This document shows positions 1-8,303 of a stretch of 64,000 bases of DNA, one piece after another. The notes beneath the pieces are model-generated. The model was not told the DNA's origin. It searched no databases and was given only the letters and a program-made list of their open reading frames with translations. The DNA lies in the NCBI RefSeq assembly GCF_900250115.1, contig NZ_LT984803.1:1701583-1765582 (forward strand), written 5' to 3'. This DNA is from Cupriavidus taiwanensis. GTDB taxonomy: Bacteria > Pseudomonadota > Gammaproteobacteria > Burkholderiales > Burkholderiaceae. Both the position numbers and the translations under genes were made by a program. Position 1 is the stretch's first letter. Each line of letters starts with the position of its first letter.

Positions 1-855
1 GGCTCGCTGGCCGGCGCCGCGCGCGTCCTGCACGTCAACCACTCGACGGTGCTGCGCCGGCTGGCGCGGCTGGAAGACACCCTCGGCACGCTGCTGTTCG
101 AGCGCCATGCCACCGGCTACGCCATGACCCCGGCCGGCGAAGCGCTGGCGCAACGGCTGGCCGGCGTGGGCGAACAGATCGATGCGGCGCAGCGCCAGCT
201 GTCCGGCCTCGACCGCCAGCTGAGCGGGCCGTTGCGCGTGACCACCACCGACACACTGCTGGGCGCGCTGCTGATGCCGCTGCTTGCCGAATTTCGCGCG
301 CTGCATCCGCGCATCCAGCTGCAGCTGGTCGTCAACAACAGCTTCCTCAGCCTGAGCCGGCGCGAGGCCGACGTGGCGATCCGCCCGGCCAACGCGCCGC
401 CGGAGTACCTGGTCGGCCGTCGCATCGGCCGGCTCCAGACAGCGCCGTACGCGGCGCGCGGCTACCTGCGGCAGCTCGGGCTGCCGACCGCGGCGGACAG
501 CCCCGCGCTGGCGGACTGGCCGGCCTATGACTGGGTGGTGCCGGACGAAGCGCTGTCGCACCTGGCCCAGGCGCGCTGGATTCGCGAGCACGTGCCGGAG
601 CCGCGCCGCGCGGTCAGCGCCGACAGCCTGGTGGCGATGGCCGACGCGGTCCGGCACGGCATGGGCGCCGGCATGCTGCTGTGCCTGCTGGCCGGGGACG
701 ATCCGGCGCTGGTGCGGCTGGCACCGCCCGATGCGGCCATGGACACCGACCTGTGGGTGCTGACCCATCCCGACCTGCGGCACAGCGCGCGCGTGCGGGT
801 GCTCGCGGATTTCCTGCATGAGCGCCTCAGGCAAGGGCGATGGCTGGCGGGATGA
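1..855 (+). CDS. LysR-family transcriptional regulator, 5' end missing
   Basis: Open from the first base of the window, so the true start lies upstream and perhaps 10-20 N-terminal residues are missing. The visible N-terminus is the second half of a LysR winged helix-turn-helix (HVNHSTVLRRLARLEDTLG, then LLFERHATGYAMTPAGEAL). A long linker helix and a LysR-substrate effector domain follow (from about residue 90, RVTTTDTLLGALL). The family binds DNA as a tetramer and usually controls a divergent or nearby gene, but the target here is outside the window. It converges on the HD-GYP gene with a GC hairpin between them. The ligand cannot be inferred. Confidence 0.9.
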   Translation, partial: GSLAGAARVLHVNHSTVLRRLARLEDTLGTLLFERHATGYAMTPAGEALAQRLAGVGEQIDAAQRQLSGLDRQLSGPLRVTTTDTLLGALLMPLLAEFRALHPRIQLQLVVNNSFLSLSRREADVAIRPANAPPEYLVGRRIGRLQTAPYAARGYLRQLGLPTAADSPALADWPAYDWVVPDEALSHLAQARWIREHVPEPRRAVSADSLVAMADAVRHGMGAGMLLCLLAGDDPALVRLAPPDAAMDTDLWVLTHPDLRHSARVRVLADFLHERLRQGRWLAG

Positions 856-877
856 GCGCTAGGGGGACAGCACCCGC

Positions 878-898
878 CCCGCGCCACGGCGGCGCGGG
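878..898. terminator. GC-rich hairpin between convergent genes
   Basis: Perfect 8-bp stem CCCGCGCC / GGCGCGGG with a 5-nt loop. It fills the 44-bp gap between the convergent LysR and HD-GYP genes. There is no T-run, so intrinsic termination is inferred from position only. Confidence 0.5.
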
Positions 899-899
899 C

Positions 900-2111
900 T
901 CACGCCGCCGGCGCGTACATCTCCAGCAGTTGCTCATCCGTAAAGCCCCACTCCGCCGCGTTCTCGAACGCCACCACGGTCTCGTCGCCATGGCGCAGGT
1001 CGATCAACTCGGTCGGTACCGGCCGCGACTGCGACACGGAATAGAACGCCATCACCTTGGGCCGCAGCGGGTCCGCGTCATGCTGCGCGCAGACTACCGC
1101 CAGCCGGTTGGAGCGCAGCCGCAGCACGGTGCCGAGCGGGTAGATGCCGACGGTGCGCGAGAAGGCCTTGAACACGCGCCGGTCGAACAGGGTGTCGACG
1201 CGCACCGCCATGTATTCCATGGCGCGCGCCGGCGACCACGGCTGGTGCCCGGGATGGCCGGCGGTGAGCGCGTCATAGGTATCGCAGATCGCGCCGATCC
1301 GGGCGTGCACGCTCAGTTCGCGCCCGACCAGGCCGAAGGGAAAGCCGCGCCCGTCGACGCGCTCATGGTGGTGGACGCAGACATCGAGCGGGATATTGGA
1401 ATAGAGCCGGGCTTCGTTGAGGATGCGATAGCCCGCCGAGGGATGGCGGCGGTAGGCCTCCTCCTGCTCGGATGAGCGCTCGCCGGCGCGGAGGCTGGCG
1501 GCGCTGGGCACGGCGAGCTTGCCGATGTCATGCACCAGGCCGGCCAGTCCCAGCTCGCGCACCTCGTCGTCGGGCAGGCCCAGGGTGCGGCCGACCGCGA
1601 TCATCAGCGCGCAGACCGCGAAGGCATGCAGGTAGTTGTCGTCGCCGCGCGCCTTGAGCCGCGCCAGCGCCAGCAGCGCCTGGCCATGGCGCGACAGCGA
1701 GCGCGAGGCCGCGTCGACCAGCAGCAGCGCGCCGCTGACCTCCAGCGCCCGCCCCATGCGCACGTCGGCAAACATCGAGCCGAGCACGGCCTTGCCGGAC
1801 TGCAGCAGCTCGCGCGCATGCAGGATCTCGGCCTCGAGCGTGGTGGCTGGCGCCGCGTCAGCCGGCCCATCGGCGCCGGGCGCGGGCCGGGCCGGGGCTG
1901 CGCTGGCCTGCTCTTGCGGCGCCGGCAGATTGCGGCCCTTCAGGATATCGATCCAGATTTCGCGCACGCCCGCCGACTGGATCTGCCGTACCTGCTCCTC
2001 GCTGGCGACCAGGAAGCGCGCGCGCCAGAACGGGTGGCGGATCCAGGGCCCGCCCAGCCTGGCGACGAACATCCCGACCTGCAATTGCTCCGACCCAATG
2101 CGTCTCAGCAT
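900..2111 (-). CDS. HD-GYP domain protein (putative c-di-GMP phosphodiesterase), GFP variant
   Basis: 403 aa. An N-terminal DUF3391-like region (about 1-60, RIGSEQLQVGMFVARLGGPW) is followed by an Ala/Pro-rich linker (about 64-92). The HD-GYP metal-dependent hydrolase domain spans about 145-330. HD is in GLVHDIGKLAVP (H194/D195), and the second metal motif is HHHERVDGRGFPFGL (247-261). The signature GYP tripeptide reads GFP here (256-258), a conservative Tyr-to-Phe change, while the metal-binding His and Asp residues look intact. HD-GYP proteins hydrolyse c-di-GMP to pGpG/GMP and affect motility and biofilm. No sensory domain or membrane segment is visible. It stands alone, convergent with the LysR gene. 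Confidence 0.88.
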   Translation of the reverse strand: MLRRIGSEQLQVGMFVARLGGPWIRHPFWRARFLVASEEQVRQIQSAGVREIWIDILKGRNLPAPQEQASAAPARPAPGADGPADAAPATTLEAEILHARELLQSGKAVLGSMFADVRMGRALEVSGALLLVDAASRSLSRHGQALLALARLKARGDDNYLHAFAVCALMIAVGRTLGLPDDEVRELGLAGLVHDIGKLAVPSAASLRAGERSSEQEEAYRRHPSAGYRILNEARLYSNIPLDVCVHHHERVDGRGFPFGLVGRELSVHARIGAICDTYDALTAGHPGHQPWSPARAMEYMAVRVDTLFDRRVFKAFSRTVGIYPLGTVLRLRSNRLAVVCAQHDADPLRPKVMAFYSVSQSRPVPTELIDLRHGDETVVAFENAAEWGFTDEQLLEMYAPAA

Positions 2112-2334
2112 GCACCAACCCCTCGGATGATGGTTTTCTTGTTGTCGTTCCGGCTATCGGCAGCGGCGGGCATAACTTGAGCGGTCACGGCGGCAGGAAC
2201 CGCGCCGCGCACCCTTGTCAAGCGCCCCCAAAATGCCCGGACGGCGCCGTCGGGCATTGCCGGCGCGGCCATGGCCGCCGCTACAATGGCTGGCCCAGTG
2301 CTCACAGACGCCAGCCAGTCGCCCCCGTTCACCC

Positions 2335-2628
2335 ATGTCCGGAACGTACACGCTAGTCGGCATCGCCCGTGCCAAGACGCACCGCCGCGACGCGCTGGTC
2401 TCCCAGCTCGCTGCGCTGCGCTCGCGCGGGCTGACCGAGCCCGGCTGCCTGGACTACCACGTCGGGCAGGACGCCGAGGATGCGCGGGTGTTCGTCATCT
2501 ACATGGTCTGGGACTCCAAGCGCGCGCTCGAATCGCACCTGAACCGGCCTTACATGCGCGATTTCCACGCCGCGCGCGCCGACTTCGTCGAAGGCGATTT
2601 CAGCTTCCGCTGGCTCAACGCGGCCTGA
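2335..2628 (+). CDS. Small ABM-domain (quinol monooxygenase-like) protein
   Basis: 97 aa. The ATG at 2335 was chosen because it opens the conserved fold; the frame stays open upstream but has no family sequence there. The protein has the ferredoxin-like ABM pattern: TYTLVGIARAK, then SRGLTEPGCLDYHVGQD, then FVIYMVWDSKRALESHLNRPYMRDF. Such proteins (YgiN/LsrG type) are small cytoplasmic dimers that oxidise or isomerise small aromatic or dicarbonyl substrates without a cofactor. The substrate cannot be predicted. It precedes the cysteine synthase by 122 bp, on the same strand but not obviously co-transcribed. Confidence 0.75.
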   Translation: MSGTYTLVGIARAKTHRRDALVSQLAALRSRGLTEPGCLDYHVGQDAEDARVFVIYMVWDSKRALESHLNRPYMRDFHAARADFVEGDFSFRWLNAA

Positions 2629-2750
2629 GCGCAAGTCGCTATCCCGGTCACTTCCCGCGCGCCTGCCGCCGCGCGCCCCCGCTTGTCATTCCCGCCGCAC
2701 CGATCTATCACTCAAGGTGACGCCCGCCACGGGCGCGGCAGGAGTGCACC

Positions 2751-3752
2751 ATGGAAATCAGGGATGGATTTGCCGGCACCATCGGCCACACGCCGCTGAT
2801 CCGGCTGGCCGGCCTGAGCGCGGAAACCGGCTGCGACATCTACGGCAAGGCGGAATTCCTCAATCCCGGCGGCTCGGTCAAGGACCGGGCGGCGCTCTAC
2901 ATCATCCGCGACGCCGAGCGGCGCGGGCTGCTGAAGCCGGGCGGCACGGTCATCGAAGGCACCGCCGGCAATACCGGCATCGGCCTGGCGCACCTGTGCG
3001 CGGCGCGCGGCTACCGCTGCATCGTGGTGATTCCCGACACCCAATCGCCGGAAAAGATGGAGCGGCTGCGCATGCTCGGCGCCGAGGTGCGCGCGGTACC
3101 CGCCAGGCCCTACGCCGACCCCGACAACTACCAGAAGATCGCCGGCCGGCTGGCCGACGAAACCGACAACGCGATCTGGGCCAACCAGTTCGACAACCTC
3201 GCCAACCGCCAGGCCCACTACGAGACCACCGGCCCCGAAATCTGGCACGCCACCACCGGCCATATCGACGCCTTCACCTGCGCCACCGGCACCGGCGGCT
3301 CGCTGGCGGGCATCGCGCGCTGCCTGAAGGAACACAAGCCCGGCGTGCGCATCGTGCTGGCCGACCCGCACGGCAGCGGCCTGTTTCACTTCGTCAAGCA
3401 CCGCGAGGTCAAGGCCGAAGGCAGCTCGATCACCGAAGGCATCGGCTCCAGCCGCGTCACCACCAACCTGCAGGACACGCCGATCGACGATGCCGTGCGC
3501 ATCGACGACCAGACCTGCGTCGACATGGTCTACCGGCTGCTGCGCGAGGAAGGGCTGTTCGTGGGCGGATCGTCCGGCATCAACGTCGGCGCCGCGGTGG
3601 CGCTGGCGCGCGAGATGGGGCCGGGCCACACCATCGTCACGCTGCTGTGCGACCGTGGCGACCTGTATATGGGGCGGCTGTTCAATGAAGCGTGGCTGCA
3701 GGGCAAGGGGCTGCAGCCGATTCCGTTCCGCCGGTCCAGCCCTGCCGGATAA
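2751..3752 (+). CDS. cysK: Cysteine synthase family protein (O-acetylserine sulfhydrylase)
   Basis: 333 aa PLP enzyme of fold type II. The PLP lysine is K44 in NPGGSVKDRAA. The phosphate/substrate loop is TAGNTG (71-76), where classical CysK has TSGNTG. The glycine-rich phosphate-binding loop is CATGTGGSLAG, and the C-terminal serine that contacts the PLP ring nitrogen is in GGSSGINVG. The expected reaction is O-acetylserine + sulfide to cysteine + acetate in the cytoplasm. CysK, CysM and cystathionine beta-synthase-like proteins are hard to separate by eye, so the symbol is provisional. An RBS (GGAG) lies about 7 nt before the ATG. It converges on prpR with an 8-bp gap. Confidence 0.85.
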   Translation: MEIRDGFAGTIGHTPLIRLAGLSAETGCDIYGKAEFLNPGGSVKDRAALYIIRDAERRGLLKPGGTVIEGTAGNTGIGLAHLCAARGYRCIVVIPDTQSPEKMERLRMLGAEVRAVPARPYADPDNYQKIAGRLADETDNAIWANQFDNLANRQAHYETTGPEIWHATTGHIDAFTCATGTGGSLAGIARCLKEHKPGVRIVLADPHGSGLFHFVKHREVKAEGSSITEGIGSSRVTTNLQDTPIDDAVRIDDQTCVDMVYRLLREEGLFVGGSSGINVGAAVALAREMGPGHTIVTLLCDRGDLYMGRLFNEAWLQGKGLQPIPFRRSSPAG

Positions 3753-3760
3753 CGGCCGGG

Positions 3761-5734
3761 TCAGGCCGCCTTGAGCCGCCGCCACAGCGTGGTCGGGCTG
3801 ATGCCGAGGATATGGCAGGCGGCGGTGCGGTCGCCGCCGCACTCCTCCAGCACGCGCCGGATATGGTCGACCTCGCTGGATTGCTTGACGCGCGCCAGCG
3901 AGCGGCGCGCCCGCGCGGCCGGCGCCGCGGGTGCGGCTTCCGCTCCGGCCGCGGGCGCGGTGGCAAGCGCGGCCTCGCCGAACAGCTCGGGCGCCGCGGC
4001 CTGCAGTTCGCGCTGCAGGGCCTCGCCCTCCAGCCGCCGACCGGCCACCAGCACCGCGATGCGCTCGGTCACGTTTTCCAGCTCGCGGATATTGCCGGGC
4101 CAGCGGTAGCGCGCCAGCCGCGCGCGCGCCGCCGCCGGCAGTCGCTGCGGGCGTTCCAGCCCGAGCCGGTCCTGCGCGCGGCGGTACAGCAGCTCGGCAA
4201 GCTCCGGCAGGTCTTCGGCGCGCTCGCGCAGCGGCGGCATGGCAATGCGCAGGATGTTGAGGCGGTAATACAGGTCCTGGCGGAAGCTGCCGTCGCGCAC
4301 CATCGCGGCCAGGTCGCGATGGGTGGCGGCGATCACGCGCACGTTCACCGGCACCGCGTCGAGCCCGCCGATCGGCAGCACCTGCTTTTCCTGCAGCACG
4401 CGCAGCAGGCGCGTCTGCAGCGCGGGCGGCATGTCGCCGACCTCGTCGAGAAACAGCGTGCCGTTGTGGGCCGATTCGAACAGGCCGGCCTTGCCGCCGC
4501 GGCGCGCGCCGGTAAAGGCGCCCTCTTCATAGCCGAACAGCTCGCTTTCCAGCAGCGCTTCGGGAAAGGCGGCGCAGTTGACCGCCACGAACGGGAACGC
4601 GCGGCGCGGGCTGGCATCGTGCATGCCTTGCGCCAGCACCTCCTTGCCGGTGCCGCTCTCGCCGCCGATCAGCACGGTCGAGTCCACCACGGCGTAGCGC
4701 CGCGCCAGCTCGCGCAGCGCCGTCATCGCCGCCGAGGTGCCGGCCAGGTCGTCGAGGCTGTAGCGCACCGCCGCCGGCCGCGCGCGGCTGCGCGAGCGCA
4801 GGTTGCGGTCGACCCGCTGGATCGCGCTGGCGTCCTGGATGGTCAGCACCGCGCCGGTGGTGCCGGCCTCGGAGAGAATGGGAATGCGGTTGACAACCAC
4901 CATCTTGTCGCCCAGCTTGTGGATCGCCTCGAGCTCCTTGTCGCCGGTCTGCATCACGCCTTCCAGCGCCAGGCTGGGCGCCAGCGTCTGCAGCTTGCGC
5001 CCCACCGCGGCGGCGGCCGAGGTGCCGAGGAAGCGTTCCATCGCCGGGTTGAACGACTGGATCCGCCCCTGCGCGTCGACCGCCGCCACGCCCTCGTTCA
5101 GGTGCGCCAGGATGGTGTTGACGTAGTCGCGCCGGGTGGCCTCGATGCGGCGCAGCCGCGCGGCCTCGATCGCGTCTTCCAGCGCCATCCGCACCGAGTT
5201 GCCGGAGTACAGGAACACTCCGGTCAGGCCATAGCGGTCGGCCAGGTCTGTCACCAGGCCGGGGCCCACCACCACCTGGATGCCCTCCTGCTTGAGCGCC
5301 TTGACACGCGCCACGGCGTCGTCCTCGGTCAGGTAGGTATAGGCCGGCACCGACAGCGAGAACGCGCGCACGAATTCATCGACCTCGGCATAGGTCGCCG
5401 CGTGCGTGACCAGCGCCACCCGCGGCGAGATCCGCCGCGCGGTGGCCAGCGCGCTCATCACGTCGAAGCCCGTGACCTTGACCAGCACCACCGGCACGTC
5501 GACGTGCTGGCGCAGGTAGGCGCCGTTGGAGCCGCCGGCGACGACCACGTCGAGCCGGCCCTCGCGCACCTCGCGCGACACTGCGCTGGCGGCGGCCTCG
5601 AAACCCTTGCCGACGATGCGGAATTCAGCGCGGTCGGCATAGGCCGGGATCAGGTCGGCGAAGGCGCGCGCGAGGCGGCTGATGCCGATCGCCCAGATGC
5701 GCGGACGGCCTTGCGTGGAGACGGGGGGAGCCAT
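3761..5734 (-). CDS. prpR: PrpR, sigma-54-dependent activator of the propionate operon
   Basis: 657 aa. The N-terminal PrpR_N sensor domain (about 30-190) is thought from family work to sense 2-methylcitrate. A PAS-like segment follows (about 200-305, [18 protein letters not shown]). The sigma-54 AAA+ domain has Walker A GESGTGKE (358-365) and the sigma-54-contacting loop GAFTGA (405-410). It ends in a Fis-type helix-turn-helix ([16 protein letters not shown]). It is divergent from prpBC-acnD-prpF, and the 280-bp space between holds palindromes and a -24/-12 promoter, exactly the arrangement for a prp activator. All parts required for activation look intact. Confidence 0.97.
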   Translation of the reverse strand: MAPPVSTQGRPRIWAIGISRLARAFADLIPAYADRAEFRIVGKGFEAAASAVSREVREGRLDVVVAGGSNGAYLRQHVDVPVVLVKVTGFDVMSALATARRISPRVALVTHAATYAEVDEFVRAFSLSVPAYTYLTEDDAVARVKALKQEGIQVVVGPGLVTDLADRYGLTGVFLYSGNSVRMALEDAIEAARLRRIEATRRDYVNTILAHLNEGVAAVDAQGRIQSFNPAMERFLGTSAAAAVGRKLQTLAPSLALEGVMQTGDKELEAIHKLGDKMVVVNRIPILSEAGTTGAVLTIQDASAIQRVDRNLRSRSRARPAAVRYSLDDLAGTSAAMTALRELARRYAVVDSTVLIGGESGTGKEVLAQGMHDASPRRAFPFVAVNCAAFPEALLESELFGYEEGAFTGARRGGKAGLFESAHNGTLFLDEVGDMPPALQTRLLRVLQEKQVLPIGGLDAVPVNVRVIAATHRDLAAMVRDGSFRQDLYYRLNILRIAMPPLRERAEDLPELAELLYRRAQDRLGLERPQRLPAAARARLARYRWPGNIRELENVTERIAVLVAGRRLEGEALQRELQAAAPELFGEAALATAPAAGAEAAPAAPAARARRSLARVKQSSEVDHIRRVLEECGGDRTAACHILGISPTTLWRRLKAA

Positions 5735-5815
5735 GATGCGGTGCGGAAGGAAAGTGGGATGAAAGGCGTGCGGAACAGGCGTACAGTGCTGTCACATTGT
5801 CCGTCAGGCGGCCCC

Positions 5816-5835
5816 GGATTTCAACTTTGAAATCC
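5816..5835. promoter_or_regulatory. Perfect palindrome, probable PrpR binding site 1
   Basis: GGATTTCAACTTTGAAATCC has two 9-bp arms around CT. It lies about 130 bp upstream of the prpB -24/-12 promoter, the usual distance for a sigma-54 enhancer. Assignment to PrpR is by position and symmetry. Confidence 0.75.
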
Positions 5836-5849
5836 AAAGGACGGGAGCT

Positions 5850-5873
5850 GGATTTCAAATGTGCCGAAATTCC
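5850..5873. promoter_or_regulatory. Imperfect second palindrome, probable PrpR site 2
   Basis: GGATTTCAA followed by a spacer and GAAATTCC repeats the half-site of the upstream perfect palindrome about 34 bp downstream (start to start). Two enhancer sites in tandem suit oligomeric sigma-54 activators. The spacer is longer than in site 1, so affinity is probably lower. Confidence 0.55.
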
Positions 5874-5963
5874 GCCACGGGGGTTCCCATGAGGCTGCCC
5901 GCCCTGCCCGCCAGACCAGTACTGGCAAGGGATTCGGGGTTTTCCGGTGGCTTTCGCAGGGCC

Positions 5964-5979
5964 TGGCACACCCCTTGCA
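5964..5979 (+). promoter_or_regulatory. Sigma-54 (-24/-12) promoter of prpB operon
   Basis: TGGCACACCCCTTGCA matches the sigma-54 consensus TGGCAC-N5-TTGC at every fixed position, with exactly 10 bp between the GG and GC pairs. Transcription should begin near 5989, giving a leader of about 25 nt before the prpB ATG at 6015. It agrees with the AAA+ activator PrpR encoded divergently. Confidence 0.93.
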
Positions 5980-6014
5980 GTATCTGGCTCGTCCTGTTCA
6001 ACAACGCATACGCC

Positions 6015-6923
6015 ATGACCTACTCCGCTTCCGACCTCGCGCGCTCCGCCGGCGCCCGTTTCCGCCAGGCGCTTGCCGAAGAACATCCGCTGCAGGTGGT
6101 TGGCGCCATCAATGCCAACCATGCGCTGCTGGCCAAGCGCGCCGGCTACCGTGCCATCTACCTGTCGGGCGGCGGCGTGGCGGCCGGCTCGCTGGGCCTG
6201 CCGGACCTGGGCATCTCGAACCTGGATGACGTGCTGACCGACGTCCGCCGCATCACCGACGTGTGCGACACGCCGCTGCTGGTCGACGTCGACACCGGTT
6301 TCGGCGCCTCGGCCTTCAACGTAGCCCGCACCACCAAGTCGCTGATCAAGTTCGGCGCCGCTGCCATGCACATCGAGGACCAGGTCGGCGCCAAGCGCTG
6401 CGGCCACCGTCCCAACAAGGAAATCGTCACCCAGGGTGAAATGGTCGACCGCATCAAGGCCGCCGTCGACGCCCGCACCGACGAGAACTTCGTCATCATG
6501 GCCCGCACCGACGCGCTTGCCGTGGAAGGCCTGGACAAGGCCATCGAGCGCGCCGTGGCATGCGTGGAAGCCGGCGCCGACGCCATCTTCCCGGAAGCCA
6601 TGACCGACCTGGCCATGTACCGCAAGTTCGTCGACGCGGTAAAGGTGCCGGTGCTGGCCAACATCACCGAGTTCGGCGCCACGCCGCTGTTCACCACCGA
6701 AGAACTGGGCAGCGCCGGCGTGTCGATGGTGCTGTACCCGCTGTCGGCCTTCCGCGCCATGAACAAGGCTGCGGAAAACGTGTACGCGGCGATCCGCCGC
6801 GACGGCACGCAGAAGAACGTGGTCGAGACCATGCAGACCCGCTCGGAGCTGTACGAGAGCATCGGCTACCATGACTTCGAGCAGAAGCTCGACGCCTTGT
6901 TCGCACAAGGCAAGGGCAAGTAA
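6015..6923 (+). CDS. prpB: Methylisocitrate lyase
   Basis: 302 aa, normal length for PrpB. It cleaves 2-methylisocitrate into pyruvate and succinate, the last step of the methylcitric acid cycle in the cytoplasm. Visible are the ICL/PEP-mutase barrel, the Mg-binding DVDTGFG (91-97) and the catalytic-loop signature KRCGH (127-131, catalytic C129). The ATG at 6015 was chosen because [13 protein letters not shown] aligns with PrpB N-termini and follows the sigma-54 promoter at the right distance; the frame is open further upstream but includes the promoter. It is the first gene of the prpB-prpC-acnD-prpF operon. Confidence 0.97.
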   Translation: MTYSASDLARSAGARFRQALAEEHPLQVVGAINANHALLAKRAGYRAIYLSGGGVAAGSLGLPDLGISNLDDVLTDVRRITDVCDTPLLVDVDTGFGASAFNVARTTKSLIKFGAAAMHIEDQVGAKRCGHRPNKEIVTQGEMVDRIKAAVDARTDENFVIMARTDALAVEGLDKAIERAVACVEAGADAIFPEAMTDLAMYRKFVDAVKVPVLANITEFGATPLFTTEELGSAGVSMVLYPLSAFRAMNKAAENVYAAIRRDGTQKNVVETMQTRSELYESIGYHDFEQKLDALFAQGKGK

Positions 6924-6942
6924 GACACCACAGAGGCAGGCG

Positions 6943-6975
6943 CGGCCGGGCCGGGGCATCTTCCCCTCCCGGCCG
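6943..6975 (+). terminator. Intra-operon hairpin between prpB and prpC
   Basis: CGGCCGGG (6943-6950) pairs with CCCGGCCG (6968-6975), with further inner G/C pairing. There is no T-run, so it may be an mRNA processing or stability element, or a partial attenuator, rather than a full terminator. Confidence 0.5.
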
Positions 6976-7025
6976 TTCGCCTGACAAAGACAGGCAACAC
7001 CAGGCATCACACCAAGGAGACCCAG

Positions 7026-8183
7026 ATGTCCGAAGCGCAACCGCTCGTCACTCCCAAGCCCAAGAAATCCGTCGCGCTGTCCGGCGTTACCGCCGGCAAT
7101 ACCGCGCTGTGCACCGTCGGCCGTACCGGCAACGACCTGCACTACCGCGGCTATGACATCCTCGACATTGCCGAGACCTGCGAGTTCGAAGAAATCGCCC
7201 ACCTGCTGGTGCACGGCAAGCTGCCGACCAAGTCCGAGCTGGCCGCCTACAAGGCCAGGCTGAAGTCGCTGCGCGGCCTGCCCGCCAACGTCAAGGCGGC
7301 GCTGGAATGGGTGCCCGCCAGCGCCCACCCGATGGACGTGATGCGCACCGGCGTGTCGGTGCTCGGCACCGTGCTGCCCGAGAAGGAAGACCACAACACC
7401 CCGGGCGCACGCGACATCGCCGACCGGCTGATGGCCAGCCTGGGCTCGATGCTGCTGTACTGGTACCACTACAGCCACAACGGCAAGCGTATCGAGGTGG
7501 AAACCGACGATGACTCCATCGGCGGCCACTTCCTGCACCTGCTGCACGGCGAGAAGCCCTCGGCGCTGTGGGAAAGCGCCATGAACACGTCGCTCAACCT
7601 GTACGCCGAGCACGAGTTCAACGCCTCGACCTTTACCGCCCGCGTGATCGCCGGCACCGGCTCGGACATGTACTCGTCGATCGCCGGCGCGATCGGCGCG
7701 CTGCGCGGCCCCAAGCATGGCGGCGCCAACGAAGTCGCCTTTGAAATCCAGAAGCGCTACGACAACGCGGACGAGGCCCAGGCCGACATCACCCGCCGCG
7801 TCGAGAACAAGGAAGTCGTGATCGGCTTCGGCCACCCGGTGTACACCATCAGCGACCCGCGCAACCAGGTGATCAAGGAAGTGGCGAAGAAGCTGTCGAA
7901 GGATGCCGGCTCGATGAAGATGTTCGACATCGCCGAGCGCCTGGAGACCGTGATGTGGGACATCAAGAAGATGTTCCCGAACCTGGACTGGTTCAGCGCG
8001 GTCAGCTACCACATGATGGGCGTGCCCACCGCGATGTTCACGCCGCTGTTCGTGATCGCGCGCACCTCGGGCTGGGCCGCGCACATCATCGAGCAGCGCA
8101 TCGACAACAAGATCATCCGCCCCAGCGCCAACTACACCGGGCCGGAGAACCTGAAGTTCGTGCCGATCAAGGATCGCAAGTAA
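7026..8183 (+). CDS. prpC: 2-Methylcitrate synthase
   Basis: 385 aa, the length of PrpC-type (short) citrate synthases. It condenses propionyl-CoA with oxaloacetate to 2-methylcitrate, the entry step of the cycle. Citrate-synthase active-site histidines are in GPKHGGANE (H231) and GFGHPVY (H270), with the catalytic Asp near [13 protein letters not shown]. The RBS AAGGAG sits 8 nt before the ATG. It lies 102 bp after prpB and 120 bp before acnD, each gap containing a hairpin. Side activity with acetyl-CoA is common in this family. Confidence 0.97.
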   Translation: MSEAQPLVTPKPKKSVALSGVTAGNTALCTVGRTGNDLHYRGYDILDIAETCEFEEIAHLLVHGKLPTKSELAAYKARLKSLRGLPANVKAALEWVPASAHPMDVMRTGVSVLGTVLPEKEDHNTPGARDIADRLMASLGSMLLYWYHYSHNGKRIEVETDDDSIGGHFLHLLHGEKPSALWESAMNTSLNLYAEHEFNASTFTARVIAGTGSDMYSSIAGAIGALRGPKHGGANEVAFEIQKRYDNADEAQADITRRVENKEVVIGFGHPVYTISDPRNQVIKEVAKKLSKDAGSMKMFDIAERLETVMWDIKKMFPNLDWFSAVSYHMMGVPTAMFTPLFVIARTSGWAAHIIEQRIDNKIIRPSANYTGPENLKFVPIKDRK

Positions 8184-8233
8184 GACCGGCTGCCGGATTG
8201 CCCGTCGGGTTGCATTGATCCGAGCCTGCGGGC

Positions 8234-8277
8234 AAAGGGGGTAGTTGGTCGCTGACACGGGGCCACTACCCCTTTTT
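8234..8277 (+). terminator. Terminator-like hairpin with T-run between prpC and acnD
   Basis: AAAGGGGGTAGTTGG (8234-8248) pairs almost completely with CCACTACCCCTTT (8263-8275), and the 3' arm runs into TTTTT. This is a credible intrinsic terminator inside an operon, so transcription into acnD may be partial or conditional. Confidence 0.7.
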
Positions 8278-8303
8278 CATACTTATATAGATTTCCCTAC
8301 ACC

